The notes under the pieces are model-generated. The model made no database searches. It was given only the letters and a program-made list of their open reading frames with translations, and was not told the DNA's origin. A stretch of DNA of 64,000 bases from Friedmanniella luteola (GTDB lineage Bacteria; Actinomycetota; Actinomycetes; Propionibacteriales; Propionibacteriaceae), in assembly GCF_900105065.1 (NCBI RefSeq), contig NZ_LT629749.1, positions 2,728,001-2,792,000 on the forward strand, read 5' to 3'. This document shows positions 25,531 through 33,789 of this stretch, piece by piece (position 1 is the first letter of the stretch; every line of letters starts with the position of its first letter). The position numbers were made by a program, and so were the translations under genes.

Positions 25531-27120
25531 ATGGCCCCTTCCCCCGCCCTCTCCCGCCGCCACCTGCTGGGCTACGGCAGCGCCGGCGCGCTGCTGCTCG
25601 GCAGCGGCCTCGTCGACGTCGGCGACGCCGGCGCCGTCACCCGGCTGCGGCGCAACCCCTTCACCCTCGGCGTCGCGTCCGGCGACCCGCGTCCCGACGG
25701 CATCGTCCTCTGGACACGGCTGGCCCCCGAACCCTTCGAGCCCGACGGCCACGGCGGCCTGGGCCGGGGACCGGTCCGGGTCCGCTGGGAGGTCGCCGCG
25801 GACGAGCGGTTCCGGCGCGTGGTGCGCCGCGGCAGCGCCGTGGCCAGCGCCTCCCTCGGCCACTCGGTGCACCCGGAGGTCGACGGCCTGGAGCCCGACC
25901 GCCGCTACTGGTACCGCTTCCGCGTCGGCGACCACCTGTCCCCCGTCGGCCGCACCCGGACCTTCCCCCGGCGGGACAGCCGGCCCCGTGACCTGAGGTT
26001 CGCCTTCGCCTCCTGCCAGGCCTGGCACGACGGCTACTACACCGCCTACGACCACCTGGCGGCCGAGGACCTCGACCTGGTCGTGCACCTCGGCGACTAC
26101 CTCTACGAGAAGGGGCTCAAGACGAACAAGCGCGGCGTCGACCTGCCGTCGCAGTTCGACCCCGAGGCGTTCAGCCTGGCCCGCTACCGGCTGCAGTACG
26201 CGTTGTACAAGTCCGAGCGCCCGCTGCAGCGCGCGCACGCCGCCTTCCCCTGGATCCAGACGATCGACGACCACGAGGTCGAGAACAACTTCGCCGACGA
26301 CCGCTCCCAGGCCGACACCGGGTCCGACCAGGACCCGGCCGTCTTCCGCCGGCGCCGGGCGCGGGCCTTCCAGGCGATGTACGAGAACATGCCGCTGCGC
26401 CGCAGCCAGCTGCCGAAGGGACCGGACGTGCGGCTGCACCGCCGGCTCCCGTACGGGACCCTCGCCGACTTCACCATGCTCGACACCCGGCAGTACCGCA
26501 GCGACCAGCCGTGCGGCGACGGCGAGTCCGCGAGCTGCGACGAGCGCTACGACCCCGACCAGACGATGCTGGGCGGCAAGCAGCAGCGGTGGCTGCTCGA
26601 CGGGTTCTCCCGCTCCCCGGCCCGCTGGCAGGTGCTGGGCAACCAGGCGCCGATGGGCCAGACCGACCTCACCCCCGGGAGTGCGGAGACGCTCGTCTAC
26701 CTGGACCCCTGGGACGGCTACGTCGCCGAGCGGAACCAGGTGCTCGGCGAGGCCCAGGACCGCGGCGTCCGGAACCTCGTGGTCATCACGGGCGACCGGC
26801 ACCAGAACTACGCCCTGGACCTGAAGCGGGACTACGACGACGCCCGCTCGCCGGTGGTCGGGACCGAGTTCGTCGGCACCTCGATCACCAGCGGCGGTGA
26901 CGGCGGCGACCGGACACCGGAGATCGAGAACCTGCTGGCGGCCAACCCGCACCTCCGGTTCGCCAACTCCCAGCGCGGCTACGTCCGGGTGACCGTGGAC
27001 CGGCACCGGTGGCGCAGCGACTTCCGCGTGGTGCCCTACGTGCTCACGGAGGGCGCGCCGGTGAGCACCCGCGCCAGCCTCGTCGTCGAGGACGGCCGGC
27101 CCGGGGTGCGGACCAGCTGA
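25531..27120 (+). CDS. phoD: Alkaline phosphatase D, Tat-exported
   Basis: A 529-residue PhoD-type phosphodiesterase/phosphatase. The N-terminus has a twin-arginine signal (SRRHLLGYGSAGALLLGSG). A fibronectin-like N-terminal domain follows (LGVASGDPRPDGIVLWTRL), and then the catalytic domain with HLGDYLYEKG, DDHEVENNF, ITGDRHQN and GTEFVGTSITSGG, which supply ligands for the Fe/Ca site. It releases phosphate from organic esters outside the cell. PHO-box-like sites upstream suggest induction by phosphate starvation through PhoPR. Family length is normal. Confidence 0.95.
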   Translation: MAPSPALSRRHLLGYGSAGALLLGSGLVDVGDAGAVTRLRRNPFTLGVASGDPRPDGIVLWTRLAPEPFEPDGHGGLGRGPVRVRWEVAADERFRRVVRRGSAVASASLGHSVHPEVDGLEPDRRYWYRFRVGDHLSPVGRTRTFPRRDSRPRDLRFAFASCQAWHDGYYTAYDHLAAEDLDLVVHLGDYLYEKGLKTNKRGVDLPSQFDPEAFSLARYRLQYALYKSERPLQRAHAAFPWIQTIDDHEVENNFADDRSQADTGSDQDPAVFRRRRARAFQAMYENMPLRRSQLPKGPDVRLHRRLPYGTLADFTMLDTRQYRSDQPCGDGESASCDERYDPDQTMLGGKQQRWLLDGFSRSPARWQVLGNQAPMGQTDLTPGSAETLVYLDPWDGYVAERNQVLGEAQDRGVRNLVVITGDRHQNYALDLKRDYDDARSPVVGTEFVGTSITSGGDGGDRTPEIENLLAANPHLRFANSQRGYVRVTVDRHRWRSDFRVVPYVLTEGAPVSTRASLVVEDGRPGVRTS

Positions 27121-27125
27121 GCGGG

Positions 27126-27161
27126 CCGCCTGACCCTCCACCCGGACGGGGGGTCAGGCGG
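27126..27161. terminator. Bidirectional hairpin between phoD and the permease gene
   Basis: An 11-bp perfect inverted repeat (27126-27136 and 27151-27161, CCGCCTGACCC) with a 14-base loop begins six bases after the phoD stop. The right arm includes the stop codon of the convergent permease gene, so it can serve both transcripts. Confidence 0.65.
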
Positions 27162-28422
27162 TGCCGCGGGCCCGGGCGACGGCGGACATCACGTGGTAGA
27201 CGACGACGGCGGCGACCGTGCCCAGGGCGATGCCGTTGAACGACACGGCGCCCAGCGTGAAGGTGAACGGCGCGATGGCCACGATCAGCGCGGTGGCCGC
27301 CGTCAGCTGGTTGGTGGGCTTGGCGAAGTCGACGCGGTTGTCCATCCAGATCTTCACGCCGATGATCCCGATCAGTCCGTAGAGGGCGGTGGTCACCCCG
27401 CCCAGCACGCCGGCCGGGATGGTGTTGATCACGGCTCCGACCTTGGGGGACAGCCCGAGCAGCACGGCGAACGCCCCGGCCACCCAGTAGGCGGCGGTCG
27501 AGTAGACCCGGGTCGCGGCCATCACGCCGATGTTCTCGCCGTAGGTCGTGGTGCCCGACCCGCCGCCGAGACCCGCCACCGTGGTGGCCAGGCCGTCGGC
27601 CAGCAGGGCCCGGCCGGTGAGCCGGTTCACGGCCGGGTCGGTCATCTGGGCGACGCCGCGGATGTGGCCGACGTTCTCGGCCACGAGCACCAGGACGACG
27701 GGCAGGAAGGCGGGCAGCAGCGACCAGAAGCCGGGCGTCAGCTGCGGCGCGGTGAACTCGGGCAGGCCGACCCAGCCGGCGGCGGCGACGGGGGCGAAGT
27801 CGACCTCCCCCCGCAGCAGCGCGACGACGTAGCCGACGACGACGCCCAGCACGATCGAGAGCCGGCCGAGGATGCCCCGGAACACCACCGTCGCCAAGAT
27901 CACGGCGGCCAGCGTGACGACCGCCGTGAGCGGCGCCTTGACGAAGTTGTCGCGGGCCGCCGAGGCCAGGTTGAAGCCGATGAGCGCGACGATCGCCCCG
28001 GCGACGACCGGCGGCAGCAGCGCGTCGATCCAACCGGTGCCCGTCACCTGCACCACCAGCCCGACGAGGGTCAGCAGCAGGCCGACGGCGACGATGCCGG
28101 CCAGCGCCCCGCCCCGGCCGTCGGAGGCGGTGGCGGCCGTGATCGGGGCGATGAAGGCGAAGGACGACCCCAGGTAGCTGGGCAGCCGGTTCCGGGTCAG
28201 CAGCAGGAACAGGATCGTCCCGACGCCGGAGAAGAACAGGGTGGTGGTGGGCGGGAAGCCGGTCAGCACGGGCACCAGGAACGTCGCCCCGAACATGGCG
28301 ACGACGTGCTGCAGGCCCAGGCCGACGGTCCGGCCCCAGCTCAGCCGCTCACCGGGGCCGACGACGGCGCTGGCCGCGACGTTCCTCCCGTCGCCGTGGA
28401 GGGTCCAGATCTGTCGGGCCAT
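27154..28422 (-). CDS. NCS2-family nucleobase permease (uracil/xanthine type)
   Basis: A 422-residue membrane transporter with about 12-14 segments. The NCS2 signatures are GLQHVVAMFGATFLVPVLTG near the N-terminus, LVAENVGHIRGV in the substrate-binding segment and GGGSGTTTYGENIGVMAATRVYS. The TTYGEN form is typical of uracil permeases (UraA-like) rather than xanthine or urate permeases. It imports the base with a proton. ATG 28422 starts MARQIWTLHGDG. The 258 bases upstream (28423-28680) show no riboswitch or clear promoter that I recognise. Confidence 0.9.
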   Translation of the reverse strand: MARQIWTLHGDGRNVAASAVVGPGERLSWGRTVGLGLQHVVAMFGATFLVPVLTGFPPTTTLFFSGVGTILFLLLTRNRLPSYLGSSFAFIAPITAATASDGRGGALAGIVAVGLLLTLVGLVVQVTGTGWIDALLPPVVAGAIVALIGFNLASAARDNFVKAPLTAVVTLAAVILATVVFRGILGRLSIVLGVVVGYVVALLRGEVDFAPVAAAGWVGLPEFTAPQLTPGFWSLLPAFLPVVLVLVAENVGHIRGVAQMTDPAVNRLTGRALLADGLATTVAGLGGGSGTTTYGENIGVMAATRVYSTAAYWVAGAFAVLLGLSPKVGAVINTIPAGVLGGVTTALYGLIGIIGVKIWMDNRVDFAKPTNQLTAATALIVAIAPFTFTLGAVSFNGIALGTVAAVVVYHVMSAVARARGTA

Positions 28423-28680
28423 GTCCGCCTGCTTCCGCGAGTCCGGCCCGGCGCGCCCGGGCCGGGAGGAGCGTAGCGGGGCCGCCGCACGCCGCCGGGA
28501 CGACGCGGCGGGCGCGGGACGGCGGCACCACCACGATCTTGAGGAGGTCCTGAGCCGGTGCTGGTGCCGTCCGGATCGGCGCCGGAGCCGCGGGCGGCAA
28601 GGTCTCCGACGTCGCCAGCCGAGCGGCCCACGCGCACGACCCAGCCCGCCGCCCGAGCGGCCCGTCCTCAGGAGTCCCCC

Positions 28681-28824
28681 ATGACCGGTAGCGCCACCAC
28701 CCCCACCGTCGTCTCCTCCCCCGCGGTCAGCGCCTCGGCCGCCGCCCGGGCCCGGCTGCGCGAGCGCGTCGCCGAGCTCCACGCCCAGCGCACCGCCCCG
28801 CCGACGTCCGGCGCGGCGGGCTGA
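28681..28824 (+). CDS. Hypothetical small protein (47 residues)
   Basis: ATG at 28681 has a strong AGGAG (28670-28674) six bases before it and opens a 47-codon frame: an Ala/Ser/Thr-rich first half, then a short charged helix (AAARARLRERVAELHAQR). I do not recognise it. It stands alone between two minus-strand genes. The ribosome binding site and the helix are the only support. Confidence 0.45.
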   Translation: MTGSATTPTVVSSPAVSASAAARARLRERVAELHAQRTAPPTSGAAG

Positions 28825-28836
28825 CAGCAGCGGCCG

Positions 28837-29691
28837 TCAGCGGGCGGTCACGGTGACCGCCGGCGTCGTCCCGACCTGGCCGTAGAACCGGCCCTCCTGC
28901 GCCTTCACCGCGGCCACGAGCACGAAGCTCAGGCTCACCAGCAGCGCCCAGGAGCCCCACTTGCCGACGTGCACCAGCTGCCAGGCCGCGGCCTGGTCGG
29001 GGTACTGCCAGGCGCCCAGCAGGGTCGCCGCGTTCTCGGCCACCCAGAGGAAGAAGCCGATCAGGACGAACGACAGGCTCAGCGGCATCGCGTACCGGCG
29101 AGCGCCGACGGTGTAGGAGACGCGGCTGCGCCACAGCACCGCCACGAAGCCGACGGCGAGGAGCCACCGCAGGTCCGGCAGGCGGTGGTGGGTGAAGAAG
29201 TTGGCGTAGGCCGCCACCGCCAGGACCACGGCGGGCGTCCACGGGAAGCGGTCGACGCGCAGGTCGAGCCGGCGGAAGGCCTGGCAGAGGTAGGAGCCGA
29301 CGGCGGCGTACATGAAGCCGGCGTACAACGGCACCCCGGCGACCTTGCTCCACCCCGGTTCGGGGTAGGACCACGAGCCCACGCGCACCTTGAACAGCTC
29401 GAGCGCCAGACCGACGAGGTGGAAGCCGGCGATCACGGCCACCTCGCGCCCGGTCTCCAGGCGGAGCAGGTGGAAGACGGCGGTGAGCACGACCGCCCAG
29501 GCCAGCAGGGCGTCGTACCGGGCGACCGGCAGCGGCAGCACCGTGCTGAGCGCCAGTCCGGCGAAGACCGCGGCGGCGAACACGCAGCACTGCACCTGCA
29601 GCCAGCCGAAGCGCAGCAGCTGCGCTGCCCCGGCCCGCACCCCTCCCGGACCACGACCGGGCCGCGCTCTCTCGGCCACCACCGCTGCCAT
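28837..29691 (-). CDS. DUF817 family membrane protein
   Basis: A 284-residue protein with about eight membrane segments, matching the DUF817 (YoaT-like) family by FKVRVGSWSYPEPGW, GVPLYAGFMYAAVGSY and FFTHHRLPDLRWLL, with a C-terminal WQLVHVGKWGSW. Function unknown; the family pattern is reminiscent of carotenoid-type membrane enzymes but that is not established. It ends 36 bases before the helD stop and is on the same strand downstream of it. Confidence 0.82.
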   Translation of the reverse strand: MAAVVAERARPGRGPGGVRAGAAQLLRFGWLQVQCCVFAAAVFAGLALSTVLPLPVARYDALLAWAVVLTAVFHLLRLETGREVAVIAGFHLVGLALELFKVRVGSWSYPEPGWSKVAGVPLYAGFMYAAVGSYLCQAFRRLDLRVDRFPWTPAVVLAVAAYANFFTHHRLPDLRWLLAVGFVAVLWRSRVSYTVGARRYAMPLSLSFVLIGFFLWVAENAATLLGAWQYPDQAAAWQLVHVGKWGSWALLVSLSFVLVAAVKAQEGRFYGQVGTTPAVTVTAR

Positions 29692-29726
29692 GCATCGACC
29701 GTGGCTCGATATCTATCGAAAGTCAA

Positions 29727-31772
29727 TCAGACCACGGTGCCGTCTCCGGGAAGCAGACCGTGCAGGACCTCCGGCAGGGGCCCGTCGGCCACCACGCCCA
29801 GCCGCTGGGTCGGGCGGGTCAGCGCGACGTAGAGGTCGGACCCGCCCCGGGCGGAGTCGCGGAGGATGGCGCCGGGGTCGGCGATGACGACGGCGTCGAA
29901 CTCGAGACCCTTCGACTGCTCGACGTCGAGCACGGCCAGGGAGGCGTCGAGCAGCTGGGCCGGGTCGGTGCCGGAGGCGGCACCGGGCAGCGCGGCGGTG
30001 AGCAACGCGGTCAGCTCCGCGCGGCGGGACCGCGGGACGACGACCGCCAGCCGCCCGTCGCCCGTCCGCTCCCGCTCCTCGGCGACGGCCGCCACGAGGG
30101 CCGCGCCGAACTGCTCGGACGGCACCGACCGGCCCCAGGGCACCGATCCCGTCCAGCGGGCCGAGACGGGTGGCACCGCGGCGGGGTCGACGACGGCCAG
30201 CACGTCCGCGGCCACCGCCATGATCTCGGCCGGGGTCCGGTAGCTCACGGTCAGCTCGGCGACCCGCCAGCGTCCCGGGGCGTGCTGCTCGAGCAGCTCC
30301 GCCCACGACTGCACGCCGCTGTCCGTGCCGGACTGGGCGAGGTCGCCGACCAGCGTCATCGACCGCCGACGGCAGCGGCGCACCAGCATCCGCCACTCCA
30401 TCGGCGACAGCTCCTGGGCCTCGTCGACGATGACGTGGCCGAACTGCCAGGTCCGGTCGGCCGCCGCACGTTCCGCGATCGTCCCGGCCGCCTCCCGGTG
30501 CTCGGTCCGCTCGGCCATCAGCTCGATGAAGGGGGCGACGTCGAGCGGGTCGATGGTCAGCTGGTCCGCCGCGAGCTGGCTGTGCACCACCTCCCGGGTG
30601 TAGGCCAGGTGCTCGGCGTGGGCCGCGGCCCGGGCGGCGTCGGCCTGCCGGCGCTGCCGCCGAGCACCCTCGGTCTCGCCGATCAGCTCGGCGGCCTCGT
30701 CGAGCAGGGCCACGTCGGCCCGGCTCCAGGGCTCCCCCGCCGGGCGGCGCAGGGCCTCCCGCTCGGCGGTCGAGAGCTCCGGCGCGGCCGCGGCCAACCG
30801 CTCCGGCGACGACCAGAGCAGGGTGAGCAGGTGTTCGGGCGTCAGGTCGCGCCGGGCCCGACCGCGCGGCAGCGACGCGACGGCCCGCGCGACCACGGCG
30901 ACCATCCGGAGGTCGCCCTTGACCCGGCTGGCCTCCGCCGGCTCCGGGGCGCCCCCGACGACGCCGGGGAGCAGCTGGCCGACCGTCGACAGCACCACCT
31001 CCGTCTCACCGAGGGAGGGCAGCACCTGCTCGATGTAGCGCAGGAAGGTCGGGTTCGGCCCGACCACGAGGACGCCGCGCCGTGCGAGCTGCTCGCGGTG
31101 GGTGTAGAGCAGGTAGGCGGCCCGGTGCAGCGCGACGACGGTCTTGCCGGTCCCGGGACCGCCCTGGACGACGAGCACGCCCGGCAGGTCGGCGCGGATG
31201 ACCGCGTCCTGCTCGGCCTGGATGGTGGCGACGATCTCCGACATCCGTCCGGTCCGGCTCGCCGCGAGGGAGGCTAACAGCGACGCCTCCCCGACGAGCG
31301 CGTGCCGCTCCGCCTCGTCGAGCGCGGTCAGCTCGAGGACGTCGTCGTCGAGGCCGACGACGCTCCGCCCGGCCAGCCGGAGGTGGCGGCGGCGCACCAG
31401 CCCCAGCGGGTGGGCCGCGGTCGCCCGGTAGAACGGCTGCGCGACCGGTGCGCGCCAGTCGACCAGCAGCGGGTCGTGGTCGTCGTCGAACAGGCCGAGC
31501 CGGCCGACGTAGAACCGGTCCCCGTCGACCTGGTCGAGGCGGCCGAAGGCCAGGCCCCGCTCGACGCTCATCAGCTGCTGGGTCCGGGCGCCGTAGGTCC
31601 GGGCGAAGGAGTCGCGCTCGGTCGCGGCCTGGTCGGTGCCGGTCGTCGGTCCGCCGTGCACCTGACGGAGCTCGGCCGCCGCGCGGTCCCGGGCCCTGTC
31701 CAGCGCCTCGTACAGCCTCGTCACGTAGCCCTGCTCCTGGGTCATCTCCTGCTGCAGCACGCTCTCGGTCAT
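29727..31772 (-). CDS. helD: HelD-type RNA polymerase-recycling helicase
   Basis: A 681-residue superfamily 1 ATPase of the actinobacterial HelD group. It has an N-terminal coiled coil, Walker A GGPGTGKT (204-211), IVDEAQELSPMEW (Walker B), a glutamine/arginine-rich motif III region and the C-terminal motifs QSKGLEFDAVVI and YVALTRPTQR. HelD-type proteins pull stalled RNA polymerase off DNA; some (HelR) give rifampicin tolerance. I start it at ATG 31772 because AGGAGAG lies six bases before it; the in-frame GTG 13 codons upstream (31811) lacks a site and lies inside the structured leader. No rifamycin-associated element was seen. Confidence 0.88.
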   Translation of the reverse strand: MTESVLQQEMTQEQGYVTRLYEALDRARDRAAAELRQVHGGPTTGTDQAATERDSFARTYGARTQQLMSVERGLAFGRLDQVDGDRFYVGRLGLFDDDHDPLLVDWRAPVAQPFYRATAAHPLGLVRRRHLRLAGRSVVGLDDDVLELTALDEAERHALVGEASLLASLAASRTGRMSEIVATIQAEQDAVIRADLPGVLVVQGGPGTGKTVVALHRAAYLLYTHREQLARRGVLVVGPNPTFLRYIEQVLPSLGETEVVLSTVGQLLPGVVGGAPEPAEASRVKGDLRMVAVVARAVASLPRGRARRDLTPEHLLTLLWSSPERLAAAAPELSTAEREALRRPAGEPWSRADVALLDEAAELIGETEGARRQRRQADAARAAAHAEHLAYTREVVHSQLAADQLTIDPLDVAPFIELMAERTEHREAAGTIAERAAADRTWQFGHVIVDEAQELSPMEWRMLVRRCRRRSMTLVGDLAQSGTDSGVQSWAELLEQHAPGRWRVAELTVSYRTPAEIMAVAADVLAVVDPAAVPPVSARWTGSVPWGRSVPSEQFGAALVAAVAEERERTGDGRLAVVVPRSRRAELTALLTAALPGAASGTDPAQLLDASLAVLDVEQSKGLEFDAVVIADPGAILRDSARGGSDLYVALTRPTQRLGVVADGPLPEVLHGLLPGDGTVV

Positions 31773-31805
31773 GGCCTCTCCTGCCGGCGTCGACGGGTAC
31801 TTGAC

Positions 31806-31912
31806 GGACACGACAACGCGGCGTTACCTTGAGAATGAGCACCGAGAAATCGGTGCTTTTGTCGTGTCCAGACAAATACGACAGGTTACCGGGAATGCCA
31901 TTCATCGGGCAA
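31806..31912 (-). promoter_or_regulatory. Putative helD promoter and structured leader
   Basis: Reading the minus strand, TTGCCC (31912-31907), an 18-base spacer and TAACCT (31888-31883) form a possible promoter. Downstream, an 11-bp perfect inverted repeat (GGACACGACAA, 31869-31859, with its partner at 31816-31806) encloses a second hairpin, GCACCGA / TCGGTGC (arms 31839-31845 and 31850-31856, four-base loop). The enclosing stem ends 33 bases before the helD start. The stretch is AT-richer than its surroundings. Apart from the ssrA hairpins at 32011-32072, nothing else is visible in the gap 31773-32078. Confidence 0.45.
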
Positions 31913-32010
31913 CACCCCGACCGGCGGGAAACGCCGGGATGCGCCCCTGCTCCCGGCGAGGGTGCCCATGGCCCGGGAGCGGGTCGTCCGGCCTCGTGCC
32001 GGAACGCACG

Positions 32011-32072
32011 ACAGGCCCACCCCGACGGGGCAGGCCTGTGGCACGCAAGGCGGCCCCCGCTCTGAGGCGGGG
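32011..32072 (-). terminator. Hairpins downstream of ssrA
   Basis: Just beyond the tmRNA 3' end on the minus strand there are two stem-loops: CCCCGC/GCGGGG (32055-32060 and 32067-32072), and ACAGGCC/GGCCTGT with an inner CCCCG/CGGGG (32011-32039). They probably terminate ssrA. Confidence 0.55.
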
Positions 32073-32078
32073 ACCCAG

Positions 32079-32446
32079 GGGTGGAGGTGGCGGGAATCGA
32101 ACCCGCGTCCTCGGACGACGAACCAGGACTTCTCCGGGCGCAGCTGGCTAGGCGTTTTCTCGGCTCCTGCACTCGCGCCAGCACGTTGCAGACAAGCCCA
32201 GTCTCAGTTGATGTTCCCGCTAAGTCCTCAGACGACTCTTAGCAGGTGAGCCTCCTTGATGAGGCCAGGATCCGGGACGGAGGCACGCCCGGTCTGACCG
32301 TTCGATCACTGCTCAGGCAGCGAGAGCGAACTGAGTGCGCTTAGAATTGGCACTTATTGGTTTCCAGGGAACATTAACGAGTTGACCCTGGATTCTCGGC
32401 CCGCTTCTCCTGGTACTACCGACCCAAGTCGAAACCGATCACCCCC
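32079..32446 (-). ncRNA. ssrA: tmRNA
   Basis: Transfer-messenger RNA, about 368 bases. The 5' acceptor strand GGGGGTG (from 32446) pairs with CACCTCC (32089-32083), the 5' region reads GATCGGTTTCGAC, and the 3' T-arm reads GGGTTCGATTCCCGCC. CCA is not fully encoded. The tag frame 32351-32313 (GCC resume codon to TGA) encodes ANSKRTQFALAA. With SmpB, encoded 3.2 kb upstream on the same strand, it frees stalled ribosomes and marks the unfinished protein for Clp proteolysis through the LAA end. The 190 bases upstream (32447-32636) have a TAGACT-like box (about 32516-32521) but no matching -35. Confidence 0.97.
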
Positions 32447-32591
32447 TGTGAAGTTGTCCCGCTGAGAGGTCCACGTGCTCGACCTGTCTGCGGAGCAGCC
32501 GGGGCTGCTAGCCCAGTCTACGCCAGGCACAACGCCTGAGCACCCGCTTTGTTCCCGCCGGTGCGTCGACCACCGGGACCGGGGCAGGACA

Positions 32592-32622
32592 CCGCCCCGG
32601 CGCCTGCCAGGCGCCGGGGCGG
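32592..32622 (-). terminator. Strong GC hairpin after the DUF1707/DUF4870 gene
   Basis: A 15-bp perfect inverted repeat (32592-32606 and 32608-32622; CCGCCCCGGCGCCTG) starts 15 bases beyond the stop codon on the minus strand. There is no T-run. Confidence 0.65.
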
Positions 32623-32636
32623 GAGACGAGGAGCTG

Positions 32637-33242
32637 CTACTTCTCGGACAGGACCTGGAGCTTGAGGACCTGCCGCACCGGGTTCTTCCAGACCTCGCCC
32701 TGGGCGGCCTTGGCACCCCCGACGATGGTCAGCACCACCCAGGCGACCGCGAACAGCATCGCGACGAGACCGAAGATGCCGGCGTCGGTGATCCCGGCGA
32801 GGATGCCGAAGGCCACGAAGCCGAGGAACATCGTCAGCGAGAAGTTGAACGCCTTGGCCGCCTCGCGGCGGGCGAAGCTCCCGGGGCTGGAGACCGCGTA
32901 GACGAGCCCCGGGCCGAGCACCCCGGTGGGCAGCGAGGAGAAGTGGGCGACGGCTGCGACCCCGCGCCCGGCCTTGTCCCGGGTCTCGGCCCGCACGAAA
33001 GGCTGGTAGGCCGGGTGCACCCCGAGGGCCTGCGACGGGCTGGGGACGTGCACCAGTCCGTAGAAGGCCTCGTTGAGCTCCTTGCGGTTCCCCGCGGAGA
33101 GGACCTGCCCCATCCGGGTGTCGAACTCCAGCTCGGTGACGCGTCCGTCGGCGTAGGCGTCCTTCAACCAGGACTCGGCACGGTCGCGCTGGTCCGGCGT
33201 CACGTTCATCTTCAGGCTGGGGTGCTCGTACATGGCGGTCAT
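32637..33242 (-). CDS. DUF1707 plus DUF4870 membrane protein
   Basis: A 201-residue protein. The N-terminal SHOCT-like DUF1707 domain (about 15-65: RDRAESWLKDAYADGRVTELEFDTRMGQVLSA) is followed by a DUF4870 region with about three membrane segments (AVAHFSSLPTGVLGPGLVY .. ILAGITDAGIFGLVAMLFAVAWVVLTIVGG). Both families are of unknown function and common in actinobacterial membranes. The first ATG is used; GGAGGAG lies 12 bases upstream. Confidence 0.82.
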   Translation of the reverse strand: MTAMYEHPSLKMNVTPDQRDRAESWLKDAYADGRVTELEFDTRMGQVLSAGNRKELNEAFYGLVHVPSPSQALGVHPAYQPFVRAETRDKAGRGVAAVAHFSSLPTGVLGPGLVYAVSSPGSFARREAAKAFNFSLTMFLGFVAFGILAGITDAGIFGLVAMLFAVAWVVLTIVGGAKAAQGEVWKNPVRQVLKLQVLSEK

Positions 33243-33384
33243 GGGTCAAGAGTGCTCCTCCGGGCGAGCCGCGACCATCCGGCACTCCCCCGGGTCGACC
33301 CCGAGCCGTCCGGGTCGACGGCCCCCCGAGAGCGGGCCGGGGTGCCGCCTCGACCCGGCCGCACCGGCCTCTAGGTTGGACACC

Positions 33385-33759
33385 ATGACTGCACAGAAGC
33401 CCGAGATCGACTTGCCCGACGGCCCGCCCCCCGCGGAGCTGGTCGCCACCGACATCACCGTGGGCAGCGGCGCCGAGGCCAAGGCCGGCGACCAGGTGCT
33501 GGTGCACTACGTCGGCGTGGCGCACAGCACCGGTGAGGAGTTCGACGCCTCCTACAACCGCGGCGCCCCGCTCGACTTCCCCCTGGGCGCCGGCCGCGTC
33601 ATCGCCGGCTGGGACCAGGGCGTCCAGGGGATGAAGGTGGGCGGCCGCCGCCAGCTGGTGATCCCGCCCCACCTCGGCTACGGCGACCGGGGCGCCGGCG
33701 GCGTCATCAAGCCCGGCGAGACCCTGATCTTCGTCGTCGACCTCGTCGAGGTCCGCTAG
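33385..33759 (+). CDS. FKBP-type peptidyl-prolyl isomerase
   Basis: A 124-residue single-domain FKBP. The fold is complete: VLVHYVGV, GEEFDASYNRGAPLDFPLGAGRVIAGWDQGVQGMKVGGRRQLVIPPHLGYG and GETLIFVVDLVEV, with the active-site Asp (FDASY), Ile/Trp (VIAGWD) and Tyr (LGYG) positions present. It catalyses cis-trans isomerisation at proline in folding proteins. There is no signal peptide, so it is cytoplasmic. The ATG at 33385 gives the normal actinobacterial form. It is divergent from the DUF1707 gene and convergent with the DUF2207 gene. Confidence 0.94.
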   Translation: MTAQKPEIDLPDGPPPAELVATDITVGSGAEAKAGDQVLVHYVGVAHSTGEEFDASYNRGAPLDFPLGAGRVIAGWDQGVQGMKVGGRRQLVIPPHLGYGDRGAGGVIKPGETLIFVVDLVEVR

Positions 33760-33789
33760 ACCCGAGCACGCCGGCCGGGGCGGCGGCGG

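Noticed and set aside
31773-31912. A rifamycin-associated element upstream of helD
   Set aside because: The inverted repeats present do not match the element as I know it, so HelR-type rifampicin induction is not claimed.
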